Source: Rhizobium sp. WSM4643 (GTDB lineage: Bacteria; Pseudomonadota; Alphaproteobacteria; Rhizobiales; Rhizobiaceae). Taken from it: a stretch of 64,000 bases of DNA. Positions 26,405-34,992 of this stretch are shown here, in pieces (position 1 is the first letter of the stretch; each line of letters begins with the position of its first letter). The position numbers and the translations under genes were made by a program. The stretch covers positions 620,001 to 684,000 of the forward strand of contig NZ_CP104040.1 of assembly GCF_025152745.1 (NCBI RefSeq), read 5' to 3'. Below the pieces are notes generated by a model. The model did not search any database. It was given only the letters and a program-made list of their open reading frames with translations, and was not told the DNA's origin.

Positions 26405-26530
26405 TCGATCGAAATGCATGTGCCGAGATGATCTACGCAGGAATATTCTTATGGAAATAATTATCGGGCACGGATATCTGGTGATCGATCGAATCCACAC
26501 CGGGCCGCCAGAGGCAATTTGGAGACTGAA

Positions 26531-27277
26531 ATGAGAAAGATGCGCCGTCAGAGTCCCAAGGCGATGACCGCGGCCAATGGGTCGGTAGAGAGCGCCGATA
26601 CCCATGACGATGTTTCGGAACGTATCCGCGCCACACTTGCCGCCGCCATCGGCGAGGGTGCGCTCAAGCCCGGTACCAAAATTCTGGAGGAGGCGATCGC
26701 CGAGCATTTCGGTGTCAGCCGCACCGTCGTGCGCGGGGCGCTCGGTGTGCTTGAGAGCGACCACCTGCTGGAACGCAAGAGAAATCGCGGCACCTTCGTC
26801 GCCGAGCCGAGCGTCGAGCAGGCAAAGAGCCTTTTCGAGGCGCGGCGGAAGATAGAGAGGCTGCTTCTGGAACTCGTTATCGCCCGTGTCACGCCGGAGC
26901 AGCTGGATGCATTGCAAAAGCTGACGGACGAAGAAGAGCACATCCATCACCATGGCGACGAAAAGTCGAAGACGGTTCTGTCCGGCAAGTTCCACATCGT
27001 GCTTGCCGAAATCGCCGGCAACCCGGTGCTGACGGAAGTGCTCGCCAAGATCGTTGCTCGGCTTTCGCTCGTCATGTCCTTGTACGAAGAGGACCGCAAG
27101 GACGACTGCGGCGCGGACCACCATCGCATGATCGTAGCTGCCTTGAAGGCAAAAGACCTCGCCAAGGCGCAACAGCTGATGGACCACCATCTCGCCGACA
27201 TCGAGGGTCGCGTGCGCCTGACCGAAGGGCAGGGCGACCGGCACACATTCCTGGCCGTACTGGAGAATTTTTCCTGA
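26531..27277 (+). CDS. GntR-family transcriptional regulator with FCD domain
   Basis: About 248 residues from the ATG at 26531, with GGAG about 6 nt upstream; an in-frame TTG at 26519 is less likely. The winged HTH covers about 25-90 (GALKPGTKILEEAIAEHFGVSRTVVRGALGVLE, then ERKRNRGTFVAEPS). The C-terminal all-helical FCD ligand domain contains Asp and three His of the usual metal/ligand site (LSGKFHIVLAE, DHHRMIVAAL, MDHHLADIEG). It probably represses the adjacent import/catabolism operon in response to a carboxylate ligand. Confidence 0.92.
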   Translation: MRKMRRQSPKAMTAANGSVESADTHDDVSERIRATLAAAIGEGALKPGTKILEEAIAEHFGVSRTVVRGALGVLESDHLLERKRNRGTFVAEPSVEQAKSLFEARRKIERLLLELVIARVTPEQLDALQKLTDEEEHIHHHGDEKSKTVLSGKFHIVLAEIAGNPVLTEVLAKIVARLSLVMSLYEEDRKDDCGADHHRMIVAALKAKDLAKAQQLMDHHLADIEGRVRLTEGQGDRHTFLAVLENFS

Positions 27278-27471
27278 TGGAGATCCGCGCGTATCGCTGA
27301 TGCTTGCTCCAGGACTTGAATCAACAAGAGTCCGGCGCGCTATCTGCCGGCGGGTTCGTGCGTACAGCCCTCGCGGCTGCCTGGAGACGGCAAAAGAGGG
27401 CAGTCATCTTCGGATTGGCTGACAGCGGACATTCGCATGAACTGTAGGATCGACGAGACGTCTGTCTTCGG

Positions 27472-27846
27472 TCACATCGCAACGGCCAAAATTCCAGTGT
27501 AGGTCAGATGATGCAACAACTGATCGGCTCCGTGCGCGGCCCAGTAAGGACGGCTTGTCATGGCAGCCGGATGGCGGCGCGCGTGAACGGCCTTTACGTG
27601 ATCAACGGTAAAGTGAATTAGAAATTCGCCTAGCGCCAAGACCGTGATCGTCACGCCATCCAGCCCGAACAAAAGCAATCCCGGAAGGGTGCCCGCTACG
27701 TGGATCGCGGCATGAATATAGCCTCCCGGGTGGCGGATATCGCCCTTGCCCTGCAGAATCCAGGCCGGCTGCAAGAGATAGTCGGCGGCGAAATGTTTGA
27801 CCTGCAGCCAGGCGAGTAAGCCAATAAGGAAAGATGCACTTTCCAT
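27472..27846 (-). CDS. DUF3307 membrane protein
   Basis: 124 residues from the ATG at 27846 with GGGAGGA upstream. The sequence has about four hydrophobic segments, with KHFAADYLLQPAWILQGKG near residue 17, GGYIHAAIHVAGTLPGLLLF, and LIHFTVDHVKAVHARR near residue 80; the last part (YWAAHGADQLLHHLTY) is His-rich. This matches the DUF3307 family of small membrane proteins of unknown function. It begins 13 nt after the cyclase stop, so it is the likely last gene of the bufferin-type operon. Confidence 0.82.
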   Translation of the reverse strand: MESASFLIGLLAWLQVKHFAADYLLQPAWILQGKGDIRHPGGYIHAAIHVAGTLPGLLLFGLDGVTITVLALGEFLIHFTVDHVKAVHARRHPAAMTSRPYWAAHGADQLLHHLTYTGILAVAM

Positions 27847-27859
27847 GATCCATCCTCCC

Positions 27860-29722
27860 TCAAATCGGGGGCGATTTCCGGTCCAGGGTAAAGATCGGCA
27901 CCGGTTGCGATTTGCCGCGCACCACCGTCTCTCCCAGCGAGCGGGCATCGAGCCGCCGGTCTGCCCGTTCCCACGTCTCGCCACTCAACACGATTTCAAC
28001 GCCTTTGTCTTTGGCGACGCCGACCAGGCGGCTTGCGAGGTTTACGGCATCGCCAATCGCCGTGTAGCTCAGGCGTTCGGCCGAGCCGATATTGCCGACG
28101 AGTGCCGTCCCGCTGTTGATGCCGATCCTGACCCGCACTGCGTCGTGCTGGGGCGCGAGCGGCGGCATGGCGTGCATCGCGTCACGGATCGCGGCTGCCG
28201 CACGGCAGGCACGCGACGCGTGATCGGGCTCGTCGTTCGGCGCATTCCAGATCGCCATCACAGCGTCGCCGATGAATTTGTCGACCGTGCCGCCCTCGGC
28301 ATGGATCGCGGCGATGGAAAGCGTCAGGAAGCGGGTGAGATGCGGTTCGACCCCGGCGCCGAGTTCCTCGGTCATCTCCGTAAAGCCCGGCAGGTCGGCG
28401 AAGAGAACCGTGATGTCGGTAAGCTTGCCGCCGGGTCTGGGCTCGATGCCGCCGTTGACGAGCGGCTTGACGACATCGAGCGGCATGAAGCGGGCGAAGG
28501 CCGATAACCCTGAAGACATCCGTTTCAGCGCAACGGAGAAGTCATTGAGTTCAACCAGCACGGTGGGTGTGTGGCTGACGGCATCGAGTTCGAAGCGTTC
28601 GACCGCATGCAGTTGTTGCGCCAGGCGGGCGAGCGGCCGGGCGAAAAGCAGGCGGGCGAAAATAATCGCGGTGACAGCGGCGAGTAGCGCGATGCCAACG
28701 ACGATGAAGAGCACGCGCTTGGTGTTCTCATCGATATCGCCGGCGAAAGTGGAGCGCGGAATCGCCGTCAGCAGCCGCCAGTCTTCAAACGGCAACGTGC
28801 TGGATGAAATGAACACCGGCCCGAGAGCGGCACTTTGTTGCAGCGTGCGAAAGACGTTTTGAGGATGGGTTCGGCGCGCGGATGCGACGGCAGCGGAAAG
28901 CACGTCGGTCGTCGGAAAATCGGCGAGATGGGCGGCCATGATCCCGTCCGACGGTTCAGATGTGGCGAGGACCACATCGTCCTTCGCGAGCACATAGACT
29001 TTGCTCTCCGAGGGCATGTTGAGATCCTGCAGCGTCAGCGACAGCCGCCTGAGGCTGACCGCTACCATGACGACACCTTCGAGCCGCCCGAAGGCTTCGA
29101 CCCGTTTTGAAAGAACGATCGAAGGCTCGAAGCCGCTTGGCAAGATGTCCACGACGGTCCAGACCGGATCGGTGCGGTCCTTGCCCTTGCGATACCAGGT
29201 CGCGCCCTCCGTCACATAGGCGCTCTCGGTCTCGACGCGTTCTTCGAAGAATATGTCGCCGGGGATCGGCTTGTATCGGTCACGGCGCAGCGTGCGAGGT
29301 TCGCCGGGCGCGGCTTTTCCGATTTCGATCATCTCGATCCGGCCGTCGAGGGCGGCATGTGAACCGAAGAAACGCCCATCGGTGAAACCGAACCCAATCC
29401 AGGCGATCGCCGGCTGCTCACGCAGCAGCGAGAGAAACAGGAACTCGCGCTTGACCTCGTCATCGGGCTTGATGGCGCCCTGGAAGAAGACCGAGCGGAT
29501 TATTTCCGCGGTACTCGATACCAGTGCGAATTGCGAGGCGAGTTCGTTGCGGACGGCGCCGGTGCTTTGCGCATCGAGCGCTGCCACGACATTATCGACA
29601 TTGGCACTCGCGGTGCGTTGCCAGATCAGATGTACGAGGACAGCCGTCGAGATGACGGCGAGCAGCAGCAGGATAGTGACTGCGCGGCCCATCTTCACGC
29701 GTGGAAGGAAATCAGCGCTCAT
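27860..29722 (-). CDS. Membrane adenylate/guanylate cyclase with extracytoplasmic sensor
   Basis: 620 residues. A membrane segment at about 12-31, a roughly 300-residue extracytoplasmic region that looks like a Cache-type sensor, a second membrane segment at about 333-355 and a HAMP-like linker precede a class III cyclase domain (about 430-610). Metal-binding Asp residues lie in TVLFADLPGFTEMTE and DKFIGDAVMAIWNAP, and the purine-site and transition-state segment in YTAIGDAVNLASRLVG. The Lys and Asp/Thr pattern favours ATP, so cAMP is the probable product. It overlaps the upstream flavoprotein gene by 11 nt. Confidence 0.9.
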   Translation of the reverse strand: MSADFLPRVKMGRAVTILLLLAVISTAVLVHLIWQRTASANVDNVVAALDAQSTGAVRNELASQFALVSSTAEIIRSVFFQGAIKPDDEVKREFLFLSLLREQPAIAWIGFGFTDGRFFGSHAALDGRIEMIEIGKAAPGEPRTLRRDRYKPIPGDIFFEERVETESAYVTEGATWYRKGKDRTDPVWTVVDILPSGFEPSIVLSKRVEAFGRLEGVVMVAVSLRRLSLTLQDLNMPSESKVYVLAKDDVVLATSEPSDGIMAAHLADFPTTDVLSAAVASARRTHPQNVFRTLQQSAALGPVFISSSTLPFEDWRLLTAIPRSTFAGDIDENTKRVLFIVVGIALLAAVTAIIFARLLFARPLARLAQQLHAVERFELDAVSHTPTVLVELNDFSVALKRMSSGLSAFARFMPLDVVKPLVNGGIEPRPGGKLTDITVLFADLPGFTEMTEELGAGVEPHLTRFLTLSIAAIHAEGGTVDKFIGDAVMAIWNAPNDEPDHASRACRAAAAIRDAMHAMPPLAPQHDAVRVRIGINSGTALVGNIGSAERLSYTAIGDAVNLASRLVGVAKDKGVEIVLSGETWERADRRLDARSLGETVVRGKSQPVPIFTLDRKSPPI

Positions 29723-31028
29723 GGCGGTCGGTGATGAGGCGGGCGCTCCGCTCGTAGCGAAGATAGGCCAGGCCCCAATCCATGAAAACCACGAGGCGAT
29801 TGCGGAAACCGACGAGGAACCAGAGATGGGCGAGGTTCCAGATCAGCCACGCCGAAAACCCGGACAGCCTGATCCGTCCGAAATCGGCGACCGCCGCCTT
29901 GCGGCCGATCGTGGCGAGATTGCCGAAATGCCGATAGCGGAACGGCTTGACCGGATTGCCCGCGATGAGCGCCCGGATGGCATGCGCGGCATGCTCGCCC
30001 ATCTGCTTGGCGGCCGGCGCTGTGCCTGGCACGGGGCGGCCGTCCTCGCGCTTCGCCGCGGCGGTATCGCCGATGACGAAGATGTTGTCGTGGCCGGGGA
30101 CATTCAGCCGTTGGTCGACCACCGCGCGGCCGGCGCGGTCGGCCCCGGCGCCGAGCCATTTGGCCGCTTTGGATGCCATGACACCTGCCGCCCAAAGTAC
30201 GCATGCCGAGCGAATCTGGCGGCCGTCGCCGAGCATGACGCCTTCGCTATCGCAATGGGTGACGGCAGCGGTGGGCAACACTTCCACGCCCAAGCCTTCG
30301 AGGTGACGCTGCGCCTTTGCCGAAAGGCAGGCCGGCATGGTGGGCAGGATCCGGTTGCCGGCTTCGACCAGGACGACGCGCGCCGAAGCGGCATTGATGC
30401 GACGGAAGTCGCGAACCACGACCTTGCGGGCAAGTTCGGCAATCGCACCGGCCATTTCGACGCCTGTCGGGCCGCCGCCGACCACGACGAAGGTCAGTAA
30501 TGCCTCGCGCCGCTGATCATCCTCAGTGACTTCGGCGCGTTCGAAAGCGGAGAGAATCCGGGCGCGGATCTCCGTCGCATCGCCGATCGTCTTCAGGCCC
30601 GGCGCGCTTTCGGCCCACTCTTCATGGCCGAAATAGGCATGACGGGCGCCGGTCGCGACAACAAGATAGTCGTAAGGGATGGTCCGCTCGGCGGTGTGAA
30701 CAAGCTGCGTGGCTTTGTCGATCCGCTCTACCCTTTGCATCAATACCGTCACATTCTTCTGGCGCGACAGGATGCGACGGATCGGCATCGCGACTTGAGC
30801 GGGGGATAGGCCTGCAGTCGCCACCTGGTAGAGCAGCGGCTGGAAGAGGTGATAATTGCGACGGTCGATGACGGTGATATCGACCTGGATATTCTTGAGC
30901 GCCATCGCGGCGGCGAGCCCGCCGAAGCCGGCACCGAGAATGACCACGCGCGGGCGGCCATTCCCGGGCATTGGGCGGATCATGTTCGGCGCACCGCCCG
31001 TCATCGCGCCCTCGGCTTCGATCCGCAT
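29712..31028 (-). CDS. NDH-2-type NAD(P)/FAD-dependent oxidoreductase
   Basis: 438 residues. The FAD-binding motif VVILGAGFGGLAAAMAL is near residue 29, VVVGGGPTGVEMAGAIAELAR (NADH-binding) near 180, and FVIGDTAAAKREDGRPVPGTAPAAKQMG near 315. The C-terminal WLIWNLAHLWFLVGFRNRLVVF is the hydrophobic anchor of membrane-bound NADH dehydrogenases. It should oxidise NADH and reduce quinone without pumping protons. Its start is 3 nt after the DoxX stop and its end overlaps the cyclase gene, so it sits inside the bufferin-type operon. Confidence 0.92.
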   Translation of the reverse strand: MRIEAEGAMTGGAPNMIRPMPGNGRPRVVILGAGFGGLAAAMALKNIQVDITVIDRRNYHLFQPLLYQVATAGLSPAQVAMPIRRILSRQKNVTVLMQRVERIDKATQLVHTAERTIPYDYLVVATGARHAYFGHEEWAESAPGLKTIGDATEIRARILSAFERAEVTEDDQRREALLTFVVVGGGPTGVEMAGAIAELARKVVVRDFRRINAASARVVLVEAGNRILPTMPACLSAKAQRHLEGLGVEVLPTAAVTHCDSEGVMLGDGRQIRSACVLWAAGVMASKAAKWLGAGADRAGRAVVDQRLNVPGHDNIFVIGDTAAAKREDGRPVPGTAPAAKQMGEHAAHAIRALIAGNPVKPFRYRHFGNLATIGRKAAVADFGRIRLSGFSAWLIWNLAHLWFLVGFRNRLVVFMDWGLAYLRYERSARLITDRHER

Positions 31029-31031
31029 GGC

Positions 31032-31505
31032 TCAGCGCTCCCGCGAGAAAAAGCGGCCGGCGAGATGGTCGAGCGAGATGACCCCCGCGCCTCGCGCGAA
31101 AATCAGCAGCAGCGGAGCCGCCCACGTCAGATGTTCGCCCCAATGGGTGGGATAGACGAAGATCTGGATCGTCGCCACGACCCCAAGCAGCATAAGCGCC
31201 GCGAGTCGCGAGAAGAGGCCGAAGAAGATCAGAATTGCACCCGACAGTTCGGCGGCCGTGGCGAGCAGGGCCGCGACACCGGGATCGAGTACCGGCAGGC
31301 GATATTCCAAGGCGAAGAGCTGGACCGTGACGGGCCAGGAGGCGAGCTTGCTCTGCGACGATTGCCAAAACACGTTCGCAACAGTGAGCCGGGCGACGAA
31401 CTGCACCGCCGAAAGCGGCACGGATGAGGCTAGCCGGAGTGCCTGCGAATAAAGGCCGGCGAAACCGCCTCGTTCGGGCATGGATGTTGGGGTCATCATG
31501 GTCAT
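31032..31505 (-). CDS. DoxX-family membrane protein (BufD-like)
   Basis: 157 residues with four hydrophobic segments. RLTVANVFWQSSQSKLASWPVTVQLFALEY near residue 40 is the DoxX signature region, followed by PGVAALLATAAELSGAILIFFGLFSRLAAL. GAAGGAA lies 7 nt before the ATG. DoxX proteins next to DUF692/DUF2063 genes are a standard part of bufferin (gig-type) operons, where their role is unresolved. It starts 14 nt after the DUF2063 gene. Confidence 0.9.
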   Translation of the reverse strand: MTMMTPTSMPERGGFAGLYSQALRLASSVPLSAVQFVARLTVANVFWQSSQSKLASWPVTVQLFALEYRLPVLDPGVAALLATAAELSGAILIFFGLFSRLAALMLLGVVATIQIFVYPTHWGEHLTWAAPLLLIFARGAGVISLDHLAGRFFSRER

Positions 31506-31519
31506 CGATCCATTCCTTC

Positions 31520-32308
31520 TCAGTTGATGTTTGCAGGTTGGTGGCGGACGCGGGTGACGAGGCCGTCAGCAAAGAGACCGCCGAGCGAGGAGACGAGGTC
31601 GAAATTCGGATCGCGCGCGGCGGCTTTCCGGACTGCATGTTCAAGTCCGCGGCCGCTCTTCAGCGCCTGCAGAAAGGCGTAATGGGCGCCGCTGAGGCGG
31701 AGAAAGCGAACGCTGTCCCGGTTCCGCCACAGCGCGATCCGCTGCGGTTGCCTTCTGATGCCGCCAAGCTGTTCGAGATCGCCGCTTGCCTGGTGCGCCG
31801 ACCAGATGTCGAGCGCCGGCCAGCGGCAGAAGAGCAGTCGCAACGACGGCTGGAGGATCAGGTCGGGCATGGTGTCTTCGCCACCCCGGGAGAGTTCCGC
31901 CATATTCGCAGGCGGCAGCGCCGGCGCATCGAGCGCCTCGGCGATCAACCATTCAAGCCGCGCCGTATCGGCGATGAAGGGCATAGGCTTGAGGTCTTCG
32001 AGCCGGCCGAGGAAGTCGGCGAAGTCGCCGCCATAGCGTACCAGCCGCGCTTCGGAGGGCGGGCTTACGCGAATGAAGCTCGCGGCAATATGGCGGAAAT
32101 ACCGCTCTCCAATCAGGCTGACGGCGACAGGAAAGACCGACACGAGCGTGGCACTCAGCGATGCGAATGTGTTGTTGCGGTAGATGTTGAAGCGGCGCAT
32201 CGGGTCGAAGCGGCCGCCCGTATCGAATGAGAGGCCGAGATCCGGCCCTCGGCGGTTAAGGATAGCATCCGCGACGGCGTGCTGCAGTTGTTCGAGTTCA
32301 GGCAGCAT
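31520..32308 (-). CDS. bufC: DUF2063 protein, BufC/HvfC-like partner of the MNIO enzyme
   Basis: 262 residues. The N-terminal DUF2063 helical domain (about 5-100) contains RRFNIYRNNTFASLSATLVSVFPV, with the conserved YRNN motif, and YFRHIAASFIRVSPP. The rest resembles the second domain of HvfC proteins (LQPSLRLLFCRWPALDIW). In characterised systems this protein binds the DUF692 enzyme and helps present the precursor peptide. Its start overlaps the bufB stop by 11 nt, which suggests matched amounts of the two proteins. Confidence 0.88.
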   Translation of the reverse strand: MLPELEQLQHAVADAILNRRGPDLGLSFDTGGRFDPMRRFNIYRNNTFASLSATLVSVFPVAVSLIGERYFRHIAASFIRVSPPSEARLVRYGGDFADFLGRLEDLKPMPFIADTARLEWLIAEALDAPALPPANMAELSRGGEDTMPDLILQPSLRLLFCRWPALDIWSAHQASGDLEQLGGIRRQPQRIALWRNRDSVRFLRLSGAHYAFLQALKSGRGLEHAVRKAAARDPNFDLVSSLGGLFADGLVTRVRHQPANIN

Positions 32309-33323
32309 AACGCGCCCTCCGTGTGACGGAGTTGCTCGCGAAGACCGACGGTGTGATCGTCGTCAAGGCCGAGATCGCCGGCATGGCGCCGCGTGCGAGA
32401 TTGCTCGTGGAGAACAGCTCGATGCCGTGGAACCGGCGGTCCGGCTGCTGGGCGATCTGCGGCGGGCCACGCTTTTCGAAATCGATCGAGGCGGCCATCA
32501 TGTCGGCCCACATTGCTTCGCCGAGCAGCACATCGAGCGCGGGAACCTCGGTGTCCCATTCAATCAGCGTCGGTCGTGGGCCGATCTTGCGCAATACGTG
32601 CGCATAGAGCGACCAGACGGCCGGCGGCACGCGGGAGCCATGATCGTCGATCAGCACGATGTCGCCCTCGACTTCGTTGACTGCATGGCCGGCGAGATGG
32701 ATTTCGCCGATGGCATCGGCGGGCAGGTCGTCGATGAAGGCCTTAGCGTCGAAATCGAGATTACAGGCCGAGACATAGACATTGTTGACGTCGAGCAGCA
32801 GGCCGCAGCCGGTACGCTTGACGAGCTCGGCGAGGAATTGCGCCTCGGTCATCGTGGAATTGGCGAAGGCGATATAGGCCGACAGGTTCTCGATGAAGAC
32901 GCGGCGCTGCAGCCTGTCCTGCAACTGATCGACATTGGCTGCAACGCTATCGAGCGCATCGTCGTCATAACGGAGCGGCAGGAGATCGTTGAGATAGGCG
33001 CCGTCGGCAACGCTCCAGGCCAGATGTTCCGAGACCAATGCTGGCTGGAACCGGATGCACACGCTCCGCAACCGTTCCAGATGGTCCCGATCAAGGCCCG
33101 AAGCGCTGCCGAGCGAGAGACCGACGCCGTGCACCGACAGCGGATAGGTCTCGCGCAACTTTTCCAAAGCATCGACGGCGGCGGAATCGCCCATGTAGTT
33201 TTCAGCATGGACCTCCAGCCATCCCGCCGAAGGCCGGCGGGAGATCATATCGGAAATATGCCGGGAGCGCAGACCAATGCCCGCGGCATCCGGTACTGGA
33301 AGATTAGGAAATATCTTGGACAT
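32298..33323 (-). CDS. bufB: DUF692 multinuclear non-heme iron oxidase (MNIO), BufB-like
   Basis: 341 residues of a TIM-barrel iron enzyme. Likely iron ligands are seen in WLEVHAENYMG near residue 38, LSVHGVGLSLGSA near 75, VSEHLAWS near 105, LLLDVNNVYVSA near 190, GEIHLAGHAVNE near 225 and VLIDDHGSRVP near 245. MNIOs modify cysteines of a precursor peptide, in bufferins to thiooxazole-type heterocycles. The C-terminal 55 residues after about 285 are longer than usual and poorly conserved-looking. It lies 41 nt downstream of the precursor gene. Confidence 0.92.
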   Translation of the reverse strand: MSKIFPNLPVPDAAGIGLRSRHISDMISRRPSAGWLEVHAENYMGDSAAVDALEKLRETYPLSVHGVGLSLGSASGLDRDHLERLRSVCIRFQPALVSEHLAWSVADGAYLNDLLPLRYDDDALDSVAANVDQLQDRLQRRVFIENLSAYIAFANSTMTEAQFLAELVKRTGCGLLLDVNNVYVSACNLDFDAKAFIDDLPADAIGEIHLAGHAVNEVEGDIVLIDDHGSRVPPAVWSLYAHVLRKIGPRPTLIEWDTEVPALDVLLGEAMWADMMAASIDFEKRGPPQIAQQPDRRFHGIELFSTSNLARGAMPAISALTTITPSVFASNSVTRRARYAA

Positions 33324-33364
33324 TGGTCACTCCTTCATATGGGTTGAATGAAGCTTGGGAGGCC

Positions 33365-33634
33365 TCAGGCCTTGGGTTCGATGGCGCCGCCGGAAATCTT
33401 GGCGCAGGTGCCGGCCGGCACGTAGACCCAGGCATCACCCTGGTTGTCGGCCGTCGAGGTGCCGGCGCAGGAATGGGTGGCCGTCTGGCAATCGTTGAGG
33501 CCGGCCTTGACCACGCCGTAGCACTTCTCGAACGAGAATTCGGGCTGTGCAGCCGGGCCAGCAAAGGCGCTGGAGGCAGCCATGGAGGTGATGGCAGCAA
33601 GGGCGGAGCCGATGAGGATGCGGGTCGAGTTCAT
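33365..33634 (-). CDS. bufA: DUF2282 bufferin-type RiPP precursor (BufA-like)
   Basis: 89 residues from the ATG at 33634 with GGAGAC upstream. The frame is open to 33733 but the true start is followed at once by a signal peptide (about 1-25, ending SSAFA-G). The mature part has exactly four cysteines, C38, C49, C56 and C77, in the contexts [23 protein letters not shown] and AGTCAKI, the DUF2282 pattern. In known bufferins these cysteines are modified by the DUF692 enzyme and the exported product binds copper. First gene of the minus-strand operon that includes bufBC. Confidence 0.9.
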   Translation of the reverse strand: MNSTRILIGSALAAITSMAASSAFAGPAAQPEFSFEKCYGVVKAGLNDCQTATHSCAGTSTADNQGDAWVYVPAGTCAKISGGAIEPKA

Positions 33635-33780
33635 GGAAATGTCTCCTGGTTGAGGTTGGATCAAACCGGTTTTCGGCTTGACTGGAATTACTTTCCCGCA
33701 TTGCCGGTGATGTTTGAAATGCTGTTGCGGCATGGTTTTGATAGGCTGGCGCTATGCGCGGCGGCGGCTGGCGAGAAGGC

Positions 33781-33809
33781 AAAAAATACCCCCGGGGCGA
33801 CCGGGGGTA
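33781..33809 (-). terminator. Rho-independent terminator of the patatin gene
   Basis: TACCCCCGG (33787-33795) and CCGGGGGTA (33801-33809) are perfect complements with a 5-nt loop. On the minus strand the stem is followed directly by TTTTTT (33786-33781). It lies about 70 nt after the patatin stop codon and about 150 nt upstream of the bufA start, separating the two transcription units. The bufferin operon promoter should therefore lie between about 33640 and 33780. Confidence 0.85.
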
Positions 33810-33877
33810 GAAGTGGCGTGGCCCGCGACGGAGGGAGCGGAGCGGAGCCGGCGACGCGGAAGGAAGTCCTTGGAAAA

Positions 33878-34957
33878 TCAGAGATATCGTTCGCGAATGT
33901 CGACCGTCGATCGCTTGCCGATGTCCTGGTAGTTGGCCAGCAGCCACATGTCGGCGCATTCCCGGCCGCGGTCGCGCAGATCGACCAACGCCCCCCAGTC
34001 GGCATTGAGTTTGCTCGACACGGAAAGGCTCTTCATCGTCTCGTCATCGGAGATGCCGTGCACGAAGATGCGCTTGAGATTGCCGGTACTTTCAGGAGAT
34101 GCATCGATCAAATCGGTGACGAAAGCCACCGCCCGCATTTCCCGCAGCAGCGATGAATTGAAACTGATCTCGTTGATGCGATTGAGGATCTCGGAGGCGG
34201 TGTGCGGCACCTCGGCCCGCTCGATCGGATTGATATGGACGACCAGCACATCCGGCGTGTCGCAGCCATAGATCAGCGGAAAGATTGCCGGATTGCCCAT
34301 ATAGCCGCCATCCCAATAGGACTCGCCGTCGATTTCGACAGCCTGAAACAGAAAGGGCAGGCAAGCCGATGCCATGACGGCGTCGATCGACAGTTCGTCA
34401 TTGCCGAACACCTTGACCTTGCCGGTTCGGACATTGGTAGCGCAGATGCTGAGTTTCACCGGACAGCGCGCCGTGCGGATCGCATCCATGTCGACCGATT
34501 GCTCCAAGATCTGCCGCAGCGGATTGAAATTGAAAGGGTTGAACTGGTAGGGCGACATCAGTCGCGTCACCATGTCGAACATCATGAAGGCCGGCGAAAA
34601 TTCCAGCGCCCGCGATCCGGTTATCTTGTCGAAGATCGTCGGCTGCAGAGGTCCGGATGCCGACGCATGGCTGACGCGCCGCCAGAAATTGGCGAGCGCG
34701 GTCTGCGCCCCGCTCCGCCCGCCTTCGGCCAGGCCATAGGCCAATACGGCGGCATTCATTGCGCCGGCGCTGGTTGCGACGACACCTTCCAACGACAGGT
34801 TCGGCTCGTCGAGCAGCCGGTCGAGCACGCCCCAGGTGAAGGCGCCATGCGCGCCTCCGCCCTGGAGCGCCAGATTGAGCGTCCGCGGCTCTCGCTCAGA
34901 GGAGGCGACAACCGCGCTGTCGGCGATAATTTTCTTCACACCTGTGTGCTTGTTCAT
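33878..34957 (-). CDS. Patatin-like phospholipase family protein (DUF3734 type)
   Basis: About 359 residues from the ATG at 34957, with a GAGG site just upstream. The oxyanion motif LNLALQGGGAHGAFTWGVLD is near residue 28, the nucleophile serine is in VVATSAGAMNAAVLAYG near 63, and the catalytic Asp in YWDGGYMGNPAIFPLIY near 210. These are the Ser-Asp dyad of patatin hydrolases. The gene follows 3-hydroxybutyrate dehydrogenase by 35 nt on the same strand, which suggests a role in releasing hydroxybutyrate from a polymer or lipid. A clear terminator follows. Confidence 0.92.
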   Translation of the reverse strand: MNKHTGVKKIIADSAVVASSEREPRTLNLALQGGGAHGAFTWGVLDRLLDEPNLSLEGVVATSAGAMNAAVLAYGLAEGGRSGAQTALANFWRRVSHASASGPLQPTIFDKITGSRALEFSPAFMMFDMVTRLMSPYQFNPFNFNPLRQILEQSVDMDAIRTARCPVKLSICATNVRTGKVKVFGNDELSIDAVMASACLPFLFQAVEIDGESYWDGGYMGNPAIFPLIYGCDTPDVLVVHINPIERAEVPHTASEILNRINEISFNSSLLREMRAVAFVTDLIDASPESTGNLKRIFVHGISDDETMKSLSVSSKLNADWGALVDLRDRGRECADMWLLANYQDIGKRSTVDIRERYL

Positions 34958-34992
34958 GGTCCTCACTCCCCGATTTGTTGGTGTTGAGATTT

